Assembly (NCBI GenBank): GCA_025964055.1
Contig: JAOPZP010000195.1
Location: 1 to 7,829 of the forward strand
Direction: 5' to 3'
DNA length: 7,829 nucleotides
Source: Conexibacter sp.
GTDB taxonomy: Bacteria; Actinomycetota; Thermoleophilia; Solirubrobacterales; Solirubrobacteraceae
Shown here: piece by piece, positions 1-6,022 of the stretch
Numbering within the stretch: position 1 is the stretch's first letter
Layout: the number at the start of each line of letters is the position of its first letter
Program-made: the position numbers and the translations under genes
The notes under the pieces: model-generated
Database searches by the model: none
What the model was told of the DNA's origin: nothing
The model's input: the letters and a program-made list of their open reading frames with translations, nothing else

Positions 1-182
1 ACAGCGCCGGCGCGTCGGGCTACTACCAGATGATGCCGGCGACCTGGAAGGGCCTGGGCGGCTCGACGCCCAACGCCTACCAGGCCTCCAAGGCCGAGCA
101 GGACCGCCTCGCGGCGCGCCTGTGGGCCGGCGGGTCGGGCGCGTCGAACTGGGTGTGCGCGGCGCTGGTGGGCGTGGTCTGA
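1..182 (+). CDS. Transglycosylase-like (Rpf/lysozyme-fold) secreted wall hydrolase, C-terminal fragment
   Basis: Only the last 59 complete codons are in the window (frame from base 3, stop TGA at 180-182), and the start lies off the left edge. The fragment reads SGYYQMMPATWKGLGG, then an EQDRLAARLWAGG helix, and ends in NWVCAALVGVV. An aromatic-Q-x-M-P-x-T-W segment, a later 'EQ..(v)AarL' helix and a W-x-C near the C-terminus are typical of resuscitation-promoting-factor and related transglycosylase domains. These proteins cleave peptidoglycan glycan strands outside the membrane. The catalytic glutamate would lie upstream and cannot be seen. The domain sits at the very end of the protein, so any wall-binding or repeat region would have to be N-terminal. 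The family assignment rests on remembered motif shape. A general lysozyme-like/SLT domain is the alternative. Confidence 0.72.
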   Translation, partial: SAGASGYYQMMPATWKGLGGSTPNAYQASKAEQDRLAARLWAGGSGASNWVCAALVGVV

Positions 183-237
183 GCTCGGTTGGCGGTGACC
201 CTTGCGCTCGAACGGCTCCATCGAAGAGGGTGCGCGA

Positions 238-924
238 ATGTCCCGAGCGTCCCTCATCACGTCGATGGTCCTCACCATGCTGCTCGTCGCAGCCCCGCCC
301 GGGCAGGCCAAGGTCCGCAAGAAGCCCGTCCAACAGGGCAACACGCCGGTCCTCGTCACGGTGCTGGACGGCAGCACCGCGACGCTCGACCTCGGCGACG
401 GCAACGTCCGCACGGCTCCGCTCGGCGGCACGGTGCGCGGCGTCATCGCGGGCGGCTACAGCCTCGGCCGCGACAACGCGATCACGCTGCGGTCGGCGCA
501 GGTGACCGTGGGCTCGGTCGCGCTGGTCGGCGACGGATGCGACACCGCGCCCGCGGCGACGAGCCTCCTCACGGCGGTCGGCCTGGCGCCCGGCGCCAAG
601 CCCAAGGCGATGATCTACCGGACCGGCGTCGTCAGCGTCGCCGCGCCCGTGGTCCTGCGCACGGTCCTCGACGTCCGCCCCGGCGCCTGCGGGACCCCGA
701 GCGTGGCGACCGGCTACGCCGACACGCCGCTGACGCTCCGGGCCGCCGGCAAGATCATGCGGGGCACCGGGCTCACGCGCCTGACGCTCGAGAGCCCGCC
801 CGCGCCCCTCACCGTCCAGGGCTGCCTGGCGCCCGGCGCGCCGGCCACGGCCTGCTCCACCGCGCCGGTCGCCGTCCCCGTGACGCTGACCACGCACCTG
901 GAGGTCGGCGTCCGGATCGCCTAG
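238..924 (+). CDS. Secreted four-cysteine protein of unknown function
   Basis: A 228-residue protein that I do not recognise. The ATG at 238 was chosen because GAAGAGGG (223-230) sits 7 bases upstream as a good ribosome binding site, and because a signal peptide then begins at once. A TTG 12 codons upstream (202) is open but would put a charged extension before the signal. Residues 1-24 form a Sec-type signal peptide (hydrophobic ITSMVLTMLLVAA, cleavage likely after GQA), followed by a basic KVRKK stretch. The mature part is rich in Val/Thr/Gly/Ala with alternating hydrophobic residues, suggesting a beta-rich fold. It has four cysteines (C101, C151, C196, C206), enough for two disulfides. No membrane anchor follows the signal, so the product is probably released or wall-associated. 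It ends 5 bases from the stop of the convergent repeat protein. No catalytic motif is visible. Confidence 0.8.
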   Translation: MSRASLITSMVLTMLLVAAPPGQAKVRKKPVQQGNTPVLVTVLDGSTATLDLGDGNVRTAPLGGTVRGVIAGGYSLGRDNAITLRSAQVTVGSVALVGDGCDTAPAATSLLTAVGLAPGAKPKAMIYRTGVVSVAAPVVLRTVLDVRPGACGTPSVATGYADTPLTLRAAGKIMRGTGLTRLTLESPPAPLTVQGCLAPGAPATACSTAPVAVPVTLTTHLEVGVRIA

Positions 925-929
925 CGGAG

Positions 930-3900
930 CTACGGCCGCCCGTCGAACCCGATCGTCGTCTTCGCCCGCCTGCCCTTCAGCTCGCGCGTGGAGACCGACA
1001 CGGACATCTTGATCGGCGTCGCGCCGCTGAGGTCCGACAGGCGCCGGCGGCCCTGGGCACGCAGGGCGTCGGTGGGCACGATCGCGCCGCGGCTCAGCCC
1101 CACGCGGATCGTCTGCGCCCCGCCCTTGCCGGGCACGCGGATCGTCAACGTGCCGGAGCGCGAGAGCGTCCAGTGCCTTCGGCCCAGCCGCCGGCCGTCG
1201 ACGCGGACGACCACGCCGCGCCCGGACCGCGTCGGACGGCCGCGCAGGCCGTCGGGCAGGACGACGGTCGCGCCGCGCAGCGCGTGTGCGCTGGAGGGCG
1301 TGCGGGCGATGTTGATGGCCATGCGCGGCTGCGCCGAGGCGATCCCCGAGGCGTCGGCGCTGAGCAGCGCGCCCTTGCGGCACGCCGCCGCGTCGAGCAC
1401 CGGCAGCTGCTGGACCTGCTGGCCGGCCTGGCTGCCCAGCCGCGCGTCCGACGGCGAGTACTCGGTCGCGCAGAGGTCCGCAGACGCGGTGAACGGCCCC
1501 GGCTTGCCCGGGCGCCCGCCGTCGACGTCCAGCCGGAAGCTGCTCAGCGGCACGTCGGGCAGGTCGGTGAAGTGGACCTCGAGCCGGCCGGCCTCGGGGC
1601 TCAGGCGCAGCTGGCCGTCGAGCCGGATCGCGATGCCCGGGCCCTTGAGCACGACCGTGAGGTAGGGCAGCTCGACGCCGGGCTCGTCGGGCGGCGGGGA
1701 GCCGATGTCGGCGAGGTAGACCGTCCCGGTGAGCCGGTCCTGCAGCAGCGGGCTGACCGCGCTCGCACGCCCCACGCGCGCGTTGGGCGGGCACGCGTCG
1801 GCGGCGAGCTGCTGCGCCGAGCAGATCCCGGTGCTCAACGCGTCGGGGTTGGGCAGCAGGCCGACGGAGGCCAGCAGCGACACGTCCTTCAGCGCGGCGT
1901 CGCCGGACGGCTTGGTGATCTGCGTCGTGAACGGCGGCTGCGACCCCTGGGCCTTGACGTCGGGATCCTCGATGCTCGTCGCGACCTTCGGCCGGAAGCG
2001 CAGCTGGTCGCACGCGCTGGCCTGGAACGGGCCGCTGCCCGAACCGGTCGTGCCGTCCACGCCGGTCGCGGTGACGTCGAACGCCCGGGCGTCGCAGCCC
2101 GACGGGTTCAGCAGGAAGTCCTTCCGGGTGATCGACATCTGCAGGCGCCGCAGGCCGACCGGGAAGCCCTTGAACGCGTCGGGCAGCACGGCGCTGACGT
2201 GCACGCGGCCGTCCGTGCTGCCCAGCGTCAGCGCGTTCTGCAGCGTGAAGGTGCCCAGGTCGATCGGGCCGACCTTGACGGGGATGTCGAGCCACAGGCG
2301 CGCGATCGAGGTCGACGTGCCGGTGCCGAGGTAGACGTTGCCGCGCAGGGTGATCGGCAGCGGCCCGGAGCCGATCGTCGCGACGACGGTGCCGAGCTGG
2401 GTGCTCGCCGGGCAGCCGCCGACGGTCGCCCGGTTCGTCGGGCACATCGGCATCGAGTAGATCTCCCCGAGCAGGCCGGCGGGCAGCGCCACGTCGAGCT
2501 TCTTCGGCCGCCGTGAGCCGGGGTCGCGCGCGAGGTCGAGGTCGAGCGTCGGGCTGGCCAGCGCCTTGGTCGTCGACACCTTGCCGGAGATCGCCGGCGT
2601 CTCGCGCGGTGCGCACGCGCCGTGCCCGTCGTCGGAGATGCCGAAGCTCGCGGTCGGCGTCTGCGGCGGCCCGCCGCTCCACGGCGTCGCGGTGATCGAG
2701 CCGGTGTAGGTGCCGCACGCGGGCGGCGTGACGACGACCCCGCGCGGCCCGCCGTTGAACGTCAGCGTGAACTTCGTGAACGGGACCTGCGGCAGATCGT
2801 CGAAGATCGTGGTGATCTGGCCCGTGTCGTCGTCGGGCTGGACGCTGGCCTTGATCCTGACCGTGACGCCGGCCTTGCGGCCGATGATCAGCAGCCGGTA
2901 CGGGTCGCCGGGCGAGCGGCCGAAGTACACGTCGCCCGGAACCGTCCCCAGCAGCGGGTTGTCGAACGCGACGTGCCCGATCAGCGAGGCCGCTGGGCAG
3001 CCGACGTCGGGATCGCCCTGCGGTCCGAACTGCGCGTCGGAGCAGAGCTCGAGCGTCGGCGCCAGCGACGGGTTCAGCGTCGTGCCGGCCGGGAGCCGGA
3101 CGACCGCCCTCTTGACGTGCGAGACCTGCCGGCCGTCGACGTCGCCGGGCTGGGTCAGCCCGATCGCGTGCGGCGTGGGCGTGTCGACGGTCGGCGACTC
3201 GATCGCGATGTCCATGCCGGGCTGGAACGGCTCGCCCGCGCAGTCGGTCGGGATGAACGACGCGGTCGTGCTGACCGGCTTGCTCGACGCGTACGACGTG
3301 GCGGTGATCTTCGTCGTCGCCGGCGAGCACTGCGTCGGGTTGACCATGAACGTGTTGCCGTTGGGCAGCGCGCCCTTGAGCGTCAGCGCGAGCGAGCGGA
3401 TCTCGATCGGCAGGCCCGACTGGGAGCGCGGCAGGTCGTCGATGATGGTCTGCAGGCCGTAGTCGGACTCGTCGCGCACCCGGACCTTGGCGATGATGTA
3501 CACGTTGCCCAGCAGCAGGTTGAGCGGCGGCAGCGGGCGCAGGACGATCCCCAGGCGCGCGGGCGCGTCGCCCGGCGGCACGACGTCGTAGACGGTGCCC
3601 GAGATCGGGACCGGCGCCGGGATGCCCGCGGCGGTGATCGTCGTCGTGTTGGTCCCCACGGCCGAGGCGGCCGGGCACGCGTCGCGGTTGAGGTCGGACT
3701 CGGCGCAGCGCACCGTCGCCAACGGGTTGCCGAGCACGCCGGTCGGCAGGTCGACGGTCAGGTCGCGCAGGTTGTCGGCCGGGTCGGTGACCGAGAACGA
3801 CAGGTTGAAGTCGCTGTGGACGCCGGCGCGCGGGTCGACCGGCGCCGCGCTGGCGCCGGTGAGGCCGATCGCGTGCGCGGAGCCCGTCGCGCCGAGCAGC

Positions 3901-3959
3901 CCGACCACCGTCGTGGCGAGCGCCACGGCCTGCCTGAGACCCCTGACCCCGGTCGGCAC
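930..3959 (-). CDS. Large secreted protein of four tandem ~200-residue four-cysteine repeats
   Basis: A 1009-residue exported protein of unknown function. The GTG at 3959 is preferred because it opens a clean signal peptide: basic MPTGVRGLR, a hydrophobic core, then GSAHA with cleavage near residue 30. The frame stays open to 4565, but only as antisense to the neighbouring dehydrogenase. The mature part holds four repeats at roughly 61-255, 281-455, 484-660 and 688-870. Each has a 'LP-x-G' strand followed by Cys, then Cys-Pro, a G-x-VY strand, usually a DLP segment, and two more cysteines about 30 residues apart. The 16 cysteines are 85/95/211/240, 306/321/415/449, 506/516/622/650 and 713/723/830/860, and there are no others. 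Residues 888-1009 start like a fifth repeat but are cysteine-free and rich in Arg. No C-terminal anchor or sortase signal is seen. It is probably a disulfide-stabilised beta-rich surface or matrix protein. Similar long secreted proteins are, from memory, common hypotheticals in Solirubrobacterales. Confidence 0.88.
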   Translation of the reverse strand: MPTGVRGLRQAVALATTVVGLLGATGSAHAIGLTGASAAPVDPRAGVHSDFNLSFSVTDPADNLRDLTVDLPTGVLGNPLATVRCAESDLNRDACPAASAVGTNTTTITAAGIPAPVPISGTVYDVVPPGDAPARLGIVLRPLPPLNLLLGNVYIIAKVRVRDESDYGLQTIIDDLPRSQSGLPIEIRSLALTLKGALPNGNTFMVNPTQCSPATTKITATSYASSKPVSTTASFIPTDCAGEPFQPGMDIAIESPTVDTPTPHAIGLTQPGDVDGRQVSHVKRAVVRLPAGTTLNPSLAPTLELCSDAQFGPQGDPDVGCPAASLIGHVAFDNPLLGTVPGDVYFGRSPGDPYRLLIIGRKAGVTVRIKASVQPDDDTGQITTIFDDLPQVPFTKFTLTFNGGPRGVVVTPPACGTYTGSITATPWSGGPPQTPTASFGISDDGHGACAPRETPAISGKVSTTKALASPTLDLDLARDPGSRRPKKLDVALPAGLLGEIYSMPMCPTNRATVGGCPASTQLGTVVATIGSGPLPITLRGNVYLGTGTSTSIARLWLDIPVKVGPIDLGTFTLQNALTLGSTDGRVHVSAVLPDAFKGFPVGLRRLQMSITRKDFLLNPSGCDARAFDVTATGVDGTTGSGSGPFQASACDQLRFRPKVATSIEDPDVKAQGSQPPFTTQITKPSGDAALKDVSLLASVGLLPNPDALSTGICSAQQLAADACPPNARVGRASAVSPLLQDRLTGTVYLADIGSPPPDEPGVELPYLTVVLKGPGIAIRLDGQLRLSPEAGRLEVHFTDLPDVPLSSFRLDVDGGRPGKPGPFTASADLCATEYSPSDARLGSQAGQQVQQLPVLDAAACRKGALLSADASGIASAQPRMAINIARTPSSAHALRGATVVLPDGLRGRPTRSGRGVVVRVDGRRLGRRHWTLSRSGTLTIRVPGKGGAQTIRVGLSRGAIVPTDALRAQGRRRLSDLSGATPIKMSVSVSTRELKGRRAKTTIGFDGRP

Positions 3960-3966
3960 ACCGCTT

Positions 3967-3972
3967 TTCGTA
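3967..3972 (-). promoter_or_regulatory. Possible -10 element of the repeat-protein gene
   Basis: On the minus strand TACGAA ends 7 bases before the GTG at 3959, so transcription would begin at or next to the start codon and give a leaderless message. No convincing Shine-Dalgarno lies before this GTG and no clear -35 hexamer was found. The last base deviates from the usual T of a -10 box. Confidence 0.3.
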
Positions 3973-4015
3973 CCCGGGCCGCGGACTGCGAAACGCGCGC
4001 GTTCACCAAGGGCGG

Positions 4016-4855
4016 TCAGTCGACGAAGAGGTCCGCCTGCAGCTCCGCGTCGTCGCCGCCGTAGGAGTACGCGCTGAGGTCGGTGACGCCCTCTTCGGCG
4101 AGCACGTCCTCGACCAGCGCGAGGTTGGCGGTGTACTCCCGGCTGTCGCGCGTGAGGATCGCGTACGCCGCGTCGGCCACGATCTCCGGCTTGCGCGACT
4201 TCGCCATCGCGGCGTCCCCGCCGAGCAGGTTCTGGACCGCCGCGGTCGCGACGAGCGTCTTGGGCCACAGCGAGTTGAACGCGACGCCGTCGCCCTTGAA
4301 CTCCTCGGCCATGCCGAGCGTGCAGAGGCTCATGCCGTACTTGGCCAGCGTGTAGCCGATGTGGCCGCCGAGCCACTTCGGGTCGAGGCTGATCGGCGGC
4401 GAGAGCGTGAGCACGTGGCCGTTGTCGGAGCGCTTGAGGTGCGGGATGCACGCCTTGCTGACGACGTAGGTGCCGCGCTGGTTGATGCTCTGCATCAGGT
4501 CGTAGCGCTTCATGTCCATGGCCTCGGTGCCCGACAGGTTGATCGCGCTGGCGTTGTTGATGCACACGTCGATGCCGCCGAACTTCTCGACGGTCGCGGC
4601 GACGGCGTCGGCGACCTGCTGGTCGTCGCGGATGTCGCCGACGATCGGCAGCGCCTGGCCGCCGGCCGCCTCGATCGCTTCGGCGGCCGTGTAGACCGTC
4701 CCCTCGAGCTTCGGATGGGGCTCCGCGGTCTTGGCGATCAGCGCGACGTTGGCGCCGTCGCGCGCCGCGCGCACCGCGATCGCCAGCCCGATGCCGCGGC
4801 TGGCGCCGGAGATGAACAGGGTCTTTGACTCGAGCGTTCGGGACACGCCCGCCAT
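4016..4855 (-). CDS. HSDL2-type short-chain dehydrogenase/reductase (NAD(P)-dependent)
   Basis: A 279-residue Rossmann-fold oxidoreductase. From the ATG at 4855, the cofactor glycine motif SGASRGIG is at 16-23, the adenine-pocket acidic D74 precedes IRDD, NNAS is at 100-103, and the catalytic set is N125, S152 (in LSPP), Y168 and K172 (YTLAK). The stretches AKTAEPHPKLEGT, NQRGTY, SKACIPHLK, LSPP and GMAEEFKG match, from memory, the group of human hydroxysteroid dehydrogenase-like protein 2. HSDL2 also has a C-terminal SCP2 lipid-binding domain, which is absent here; bacterial members are normally single-domain. The HSDL2 link suggests a fatty-acyl or other lipid substrate, but the substrate is unknown. 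The start is uncertain: a GTG at 4846 has AGGA 8 bases upstream or could be leaderless (see findings). The repeat-protein gene begins 56 bases downstream on the same strand, so cotranscription is possible. The divergent regulator at 5025 is a candidate controller. Confidence 0.92.
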   Translation of the reverse strand: MAGVSRTLESKTLFISGASRGIGLAIAVRAARDGANVALIAKTAEPHPKLEGTVYTAAEAIEAAGGQALPIVGDIRDDQQVADAVAATVEKFGGIDVCINNASAINLSGTEAMDMKRYDLMQSINQRGTYVVSKACIPHLKRSDNGHVLTLSPPISLDPKWLGGHIGYTLAKYGMSLCTLGMAEEFKGDGVAFNSLWPKTLVATAAVQNLLGGDAAMAKSRKPEIVADAAYAILTRDSREYTANLALVEDVLAEEGVTDLSAYSYGGDDAELQADLFVD

Positions 4856-5024
4856 CCTATGCGCGGGCGCCGGGCGCCGCACGCCTAGGCATATGGCCTC
4901 CACCACGCAGGAGTTCGGCGTAAGACGCACCCATCTGGGGCGTTGCTCGGACGCCGACCGTCGCACGGTTCACGCTCCTGAGCGATGATGTGTGCGGCAA
5001 CATTCCCAGACCGTCGAGGAAGAC
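4856..5024. promoter_or_regulatory. Divergent promoter region between dehydrogenase and regulator
   Basis: A 169-base gap between two divergent starts. It holds an 8-bp palindrome GCCTAGGC (4883-4890) overlapping an inverted repeat AGGC-n5-GCCT (4887-4899), a tandem GGCGCC pair (4866-4878), and a 5-3-5 inverted repeat ACCGT-cgc-ACGGT (4957-4969). These are candidate operators for the winged-helix regulator encoded alongside. No textbook -35/-10 pair was found for the plus-strand gene. On the minus strand TAGGAT (4859-4854) could be the -10 of the dehydrogenase and would overlap its ATG. Confidence 0.45.
5016..5022 (+). promoter_or_regulatory. Ribosome binding site deciding the regulator start
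   Basis: GAGGAAG, with GAGG ending 5 bases before the ATG at 5025, is a clear Shine-Dalgarno. It fixes the start there rather than at the open frame's upstream start near 4992, which would add 11 residues not needed for the winged helix. Confidence 0.7.
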
Positions 5025-5669
5025 ATGCCTTCGATCAAGAGCGTCGACGACCAGCGGTACGTCAAGGCGCTGTCCCATCCGCTGCGCGTCCGGATCCTCG
5101 GGATCCTCGAGGAGCAGGCGGCCAGCCCGGTCGAGCTCAGCCAGGTGCTCGACGCCACCCTCGGCACGATCTCCTACCACGTGCGCCAGCTCAACGAGCT
5201 GGGGCTGCTGGAGCTCGTCCGCGAGACCCCGCGCCGTGGCGCCATCGAGCACCACTACCGGGCCAAGCCGCGCCCCACGAGCGGCGGCGACGCGTGGGAG
5301 AGCGTCTCGGTCGTCGCCAAGCAGGCGGTGATCGGCGCCGAGCTGCAGCAGACGATGGACGTCGCGGGGCGCGCGGCCAGCGTCGGCGGCTTCGACCGCG
5401 ACCATGCCCGCATGGCGCGGCTGCGCCTGTCGCTCGATCCCAAGGGCGTCGAGCAGCTGTCCAAGGCCGTGGCCAAGCTCGTCGACGAGGCCAACAGGAT
5501 CCAGGCGGCAGCGACCAAGCGGCTCGACGGCGGCAAGGCCGGCGAGGCCGCCGACACCGCGCTCGTGACGATGCTGTTCGACGCCATCGGCGCGCCGGAC
5601 CCCAGCGCCGGACGCCCGACCCCGACCCAGAAGCCGCGCGCGCCGCGCCGCCGCGCCACGGCGAGCTGA
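5025..5669 (+). CDS. ArsR-like winged-helix transcriptional regulator
   Basis: A 214-residue DNA-binding protein. Residues 12-80 form a winged helix of the ArsR/HTH_20 type. It starts with YVKALSHPLRVRILGILEE (helix 1), then SPVELSQVLD (positioning helix), TLGTISYHVRQLNELGLLEL (recognition helix and first strand), and a wing RETPRRGAIEHHYRAK. 'LSHPLRVRIL' and 'TISYHVRQL' are characteristic of this superfamily. The ELCVCDL metal site of arsenic/cadmium sensors is absent, so it is probably not a classical metal sensor. Residues 90-190 look mainly helical and may bind a ligand or mediate dimerisation. The tail after about 190 is Pro/Arg-rich and probably disordered. The gene is divergent from the dehydrogenase, which is its most natural target. 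Autoregulation is also plausible. The effector is unknown. Confidence 0.9.
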   Translation: MPSIKSVDDQRYVKALSHPLRVRILGILEEQAASPVELSQVLDATLGTISYHVRQLNELGLLELVRETPRRGAIEHHYRAKPRPTSGGDAWESVSVVAKQAVIGAELQQTMDVAGRAASVGGFDRDHARMARLRLSLDPKGVEQLSKAVAKLVDEANRIQAAATKRLDGGKAGEAADTALVTMLFDAIGAPDPSAGRPTPTQKPRAPRRRATAS

Positions 5670-5673
5670 GGAG

Positions 5674-5685
5674 GCCGCCGGCGGC
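5674..5685 (+). terminator. GC-rich hairpin after the regulator stop
   Basis: GCCGCCGGCGGC is a perfect 12-bp palindrome starting 5 bases after the regulator's stop codon. It could fold as a short stem in the transcript. No T tract follows, so it would be a weak or non-canonical terminator. Confidence 0.35.
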
Positions 5686-5709
5686 GCGCCCGCCCACCCC
5701 GACGGCCGG

Positions 5710-5754
5710 GCCGGACCGGTCCGGCAGCAGCGACCGGTCACAGCGATCGCGCTG
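5710..5754. promoter_or_regulatory. Palindrome cluster upstream of the small ORF
   Basis: Three palindromic elements lie in 45 bases. A perfect 16-bp palindrome GCCGGACCGGTCCGGC is at 5710-5725. A second copy of its 8-bp core GACCGGTC is at 5732-5739, with core starts 18 bases apart. A stem CAGCG-atcg-CGCTG is at 5741-5754 and contains GCGATCGC. They sit directly before the start of the small ORF, where an operator or a 5' RNA structure could act. They could also form part of a terminator for the regulator gene. Confidence 0.4.
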
Positions 5755-5769
5755 GTGCGTCTAAGAGAC

Positions 5770-5970
5770 ATGCCTTCACGACGCGACGATCGCTGCGGTG
5801 CCCGTTTCCGGCGGGCCACGCCCGAGCCCGAGCCCGACGCCGACCCCGTCCAGGAGGCCGACGAGCTGGCGCTGACCTCGCTGGGTCAGCAGTTCATCGA
5901 GGCGCTGCGCCACGACCCGCGGTTCCGCGACGTCATCGACGACCCCTTCGGCGACGACGGGCCGGGCTGA
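5770..5970 (+). CDS. Small charged protein, hypothetical
   Basis: A 66-residue ORF that I do not recognise. It has three zones: a basic N-terminus (MPSRRDDRCGARFRR), an acidic proline-rich linker (PEPEPDADP), and a probable amphipathic helix (LTSLGQQFIEALRHDPRFRD) followed by an acidic VIDDPFGDDGPG tail. Third positions are nearly all G or C across the ORF, which favours real coding. A GTG at 5755 in the same frame would add five residues. Neither start has a strong ribosome binding site; AAGAGA just before the ATG is close and weak. It lies between the regulator and the hydrolase on the same strand, 52 bases before the hydrolase start. The long antisense frame here has no domain and looks like a shadow. 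It could be a small regulatory or protein-binding factor, but no function can be assigned. Confidence 0.55.
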   Translation: MPSRRDDRCGARFRRATPEPEPDADPVQEADELALTSLGQQFIEALRHDPRFRDVIDDPFGDDGPG

Positions 5971-6007
5971 GCGGTCCGCGACGGGCGCGCCGGGTCCACT
6001 GAACGCG

Positions 6008-6013
6008 TACGAT
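6008..6013 (+). promoter_or_regulatory. Possible -10 element of the hydrolase gene
   Basis: TACGAT lies 9 bases before the ATG at 6023, so the transcript would start within a few bases of the start codon. No Shine-Dalgarno precedes this ATG, which agrees with leaderless translation. No clear -35 sequence was seen. Confidence 0.35.
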
Positions 6014-6022
6014 CCGCCGACG

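Noticed and set aside
189..2516. Very long plus-strand open frame (775 residues) antisense to the repeat protein
   Set aside because: The product is Arg/Ala/Gly low complexity with no domain, signal or start site, and it runs through two genes. Such antisense frames are expected opposite a GC-rich gene with biased third positions.
3735..3750. LPTG in the repeat protein (residues 71-74) as a sortase motif
   Set aside because: It is near the N-terminus, is part of the recurring LP-x-G strand of each repeat, and is not followed by a C-terminal hydrophobic span and basic tail.
2622..4064. 480-residue plus-strand open frame antisense to the repeat protein
   Set aside because: It has the same Arg/Asp-rich shadow composition, with no motif or ribosome binding site. 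The minus-strand frame has a signal peptide and repeated cysteine pattern.
3960..4565. Upstream extension of the repeat-protein frame to 4565
   Set aside because: It overlaps the well-supported dehydrogenase on the same strand, is Arg/His-rich without meaning, and would bury the signal peptide 200 residues inside the protein.
5818..5840. CCCGAG-type short tandem repeat in the small ORF
   Set aside because: Only about three imperfect copies are present, encoding the PEPEPDADP linker, which is simple codon repetition and not a separate element.
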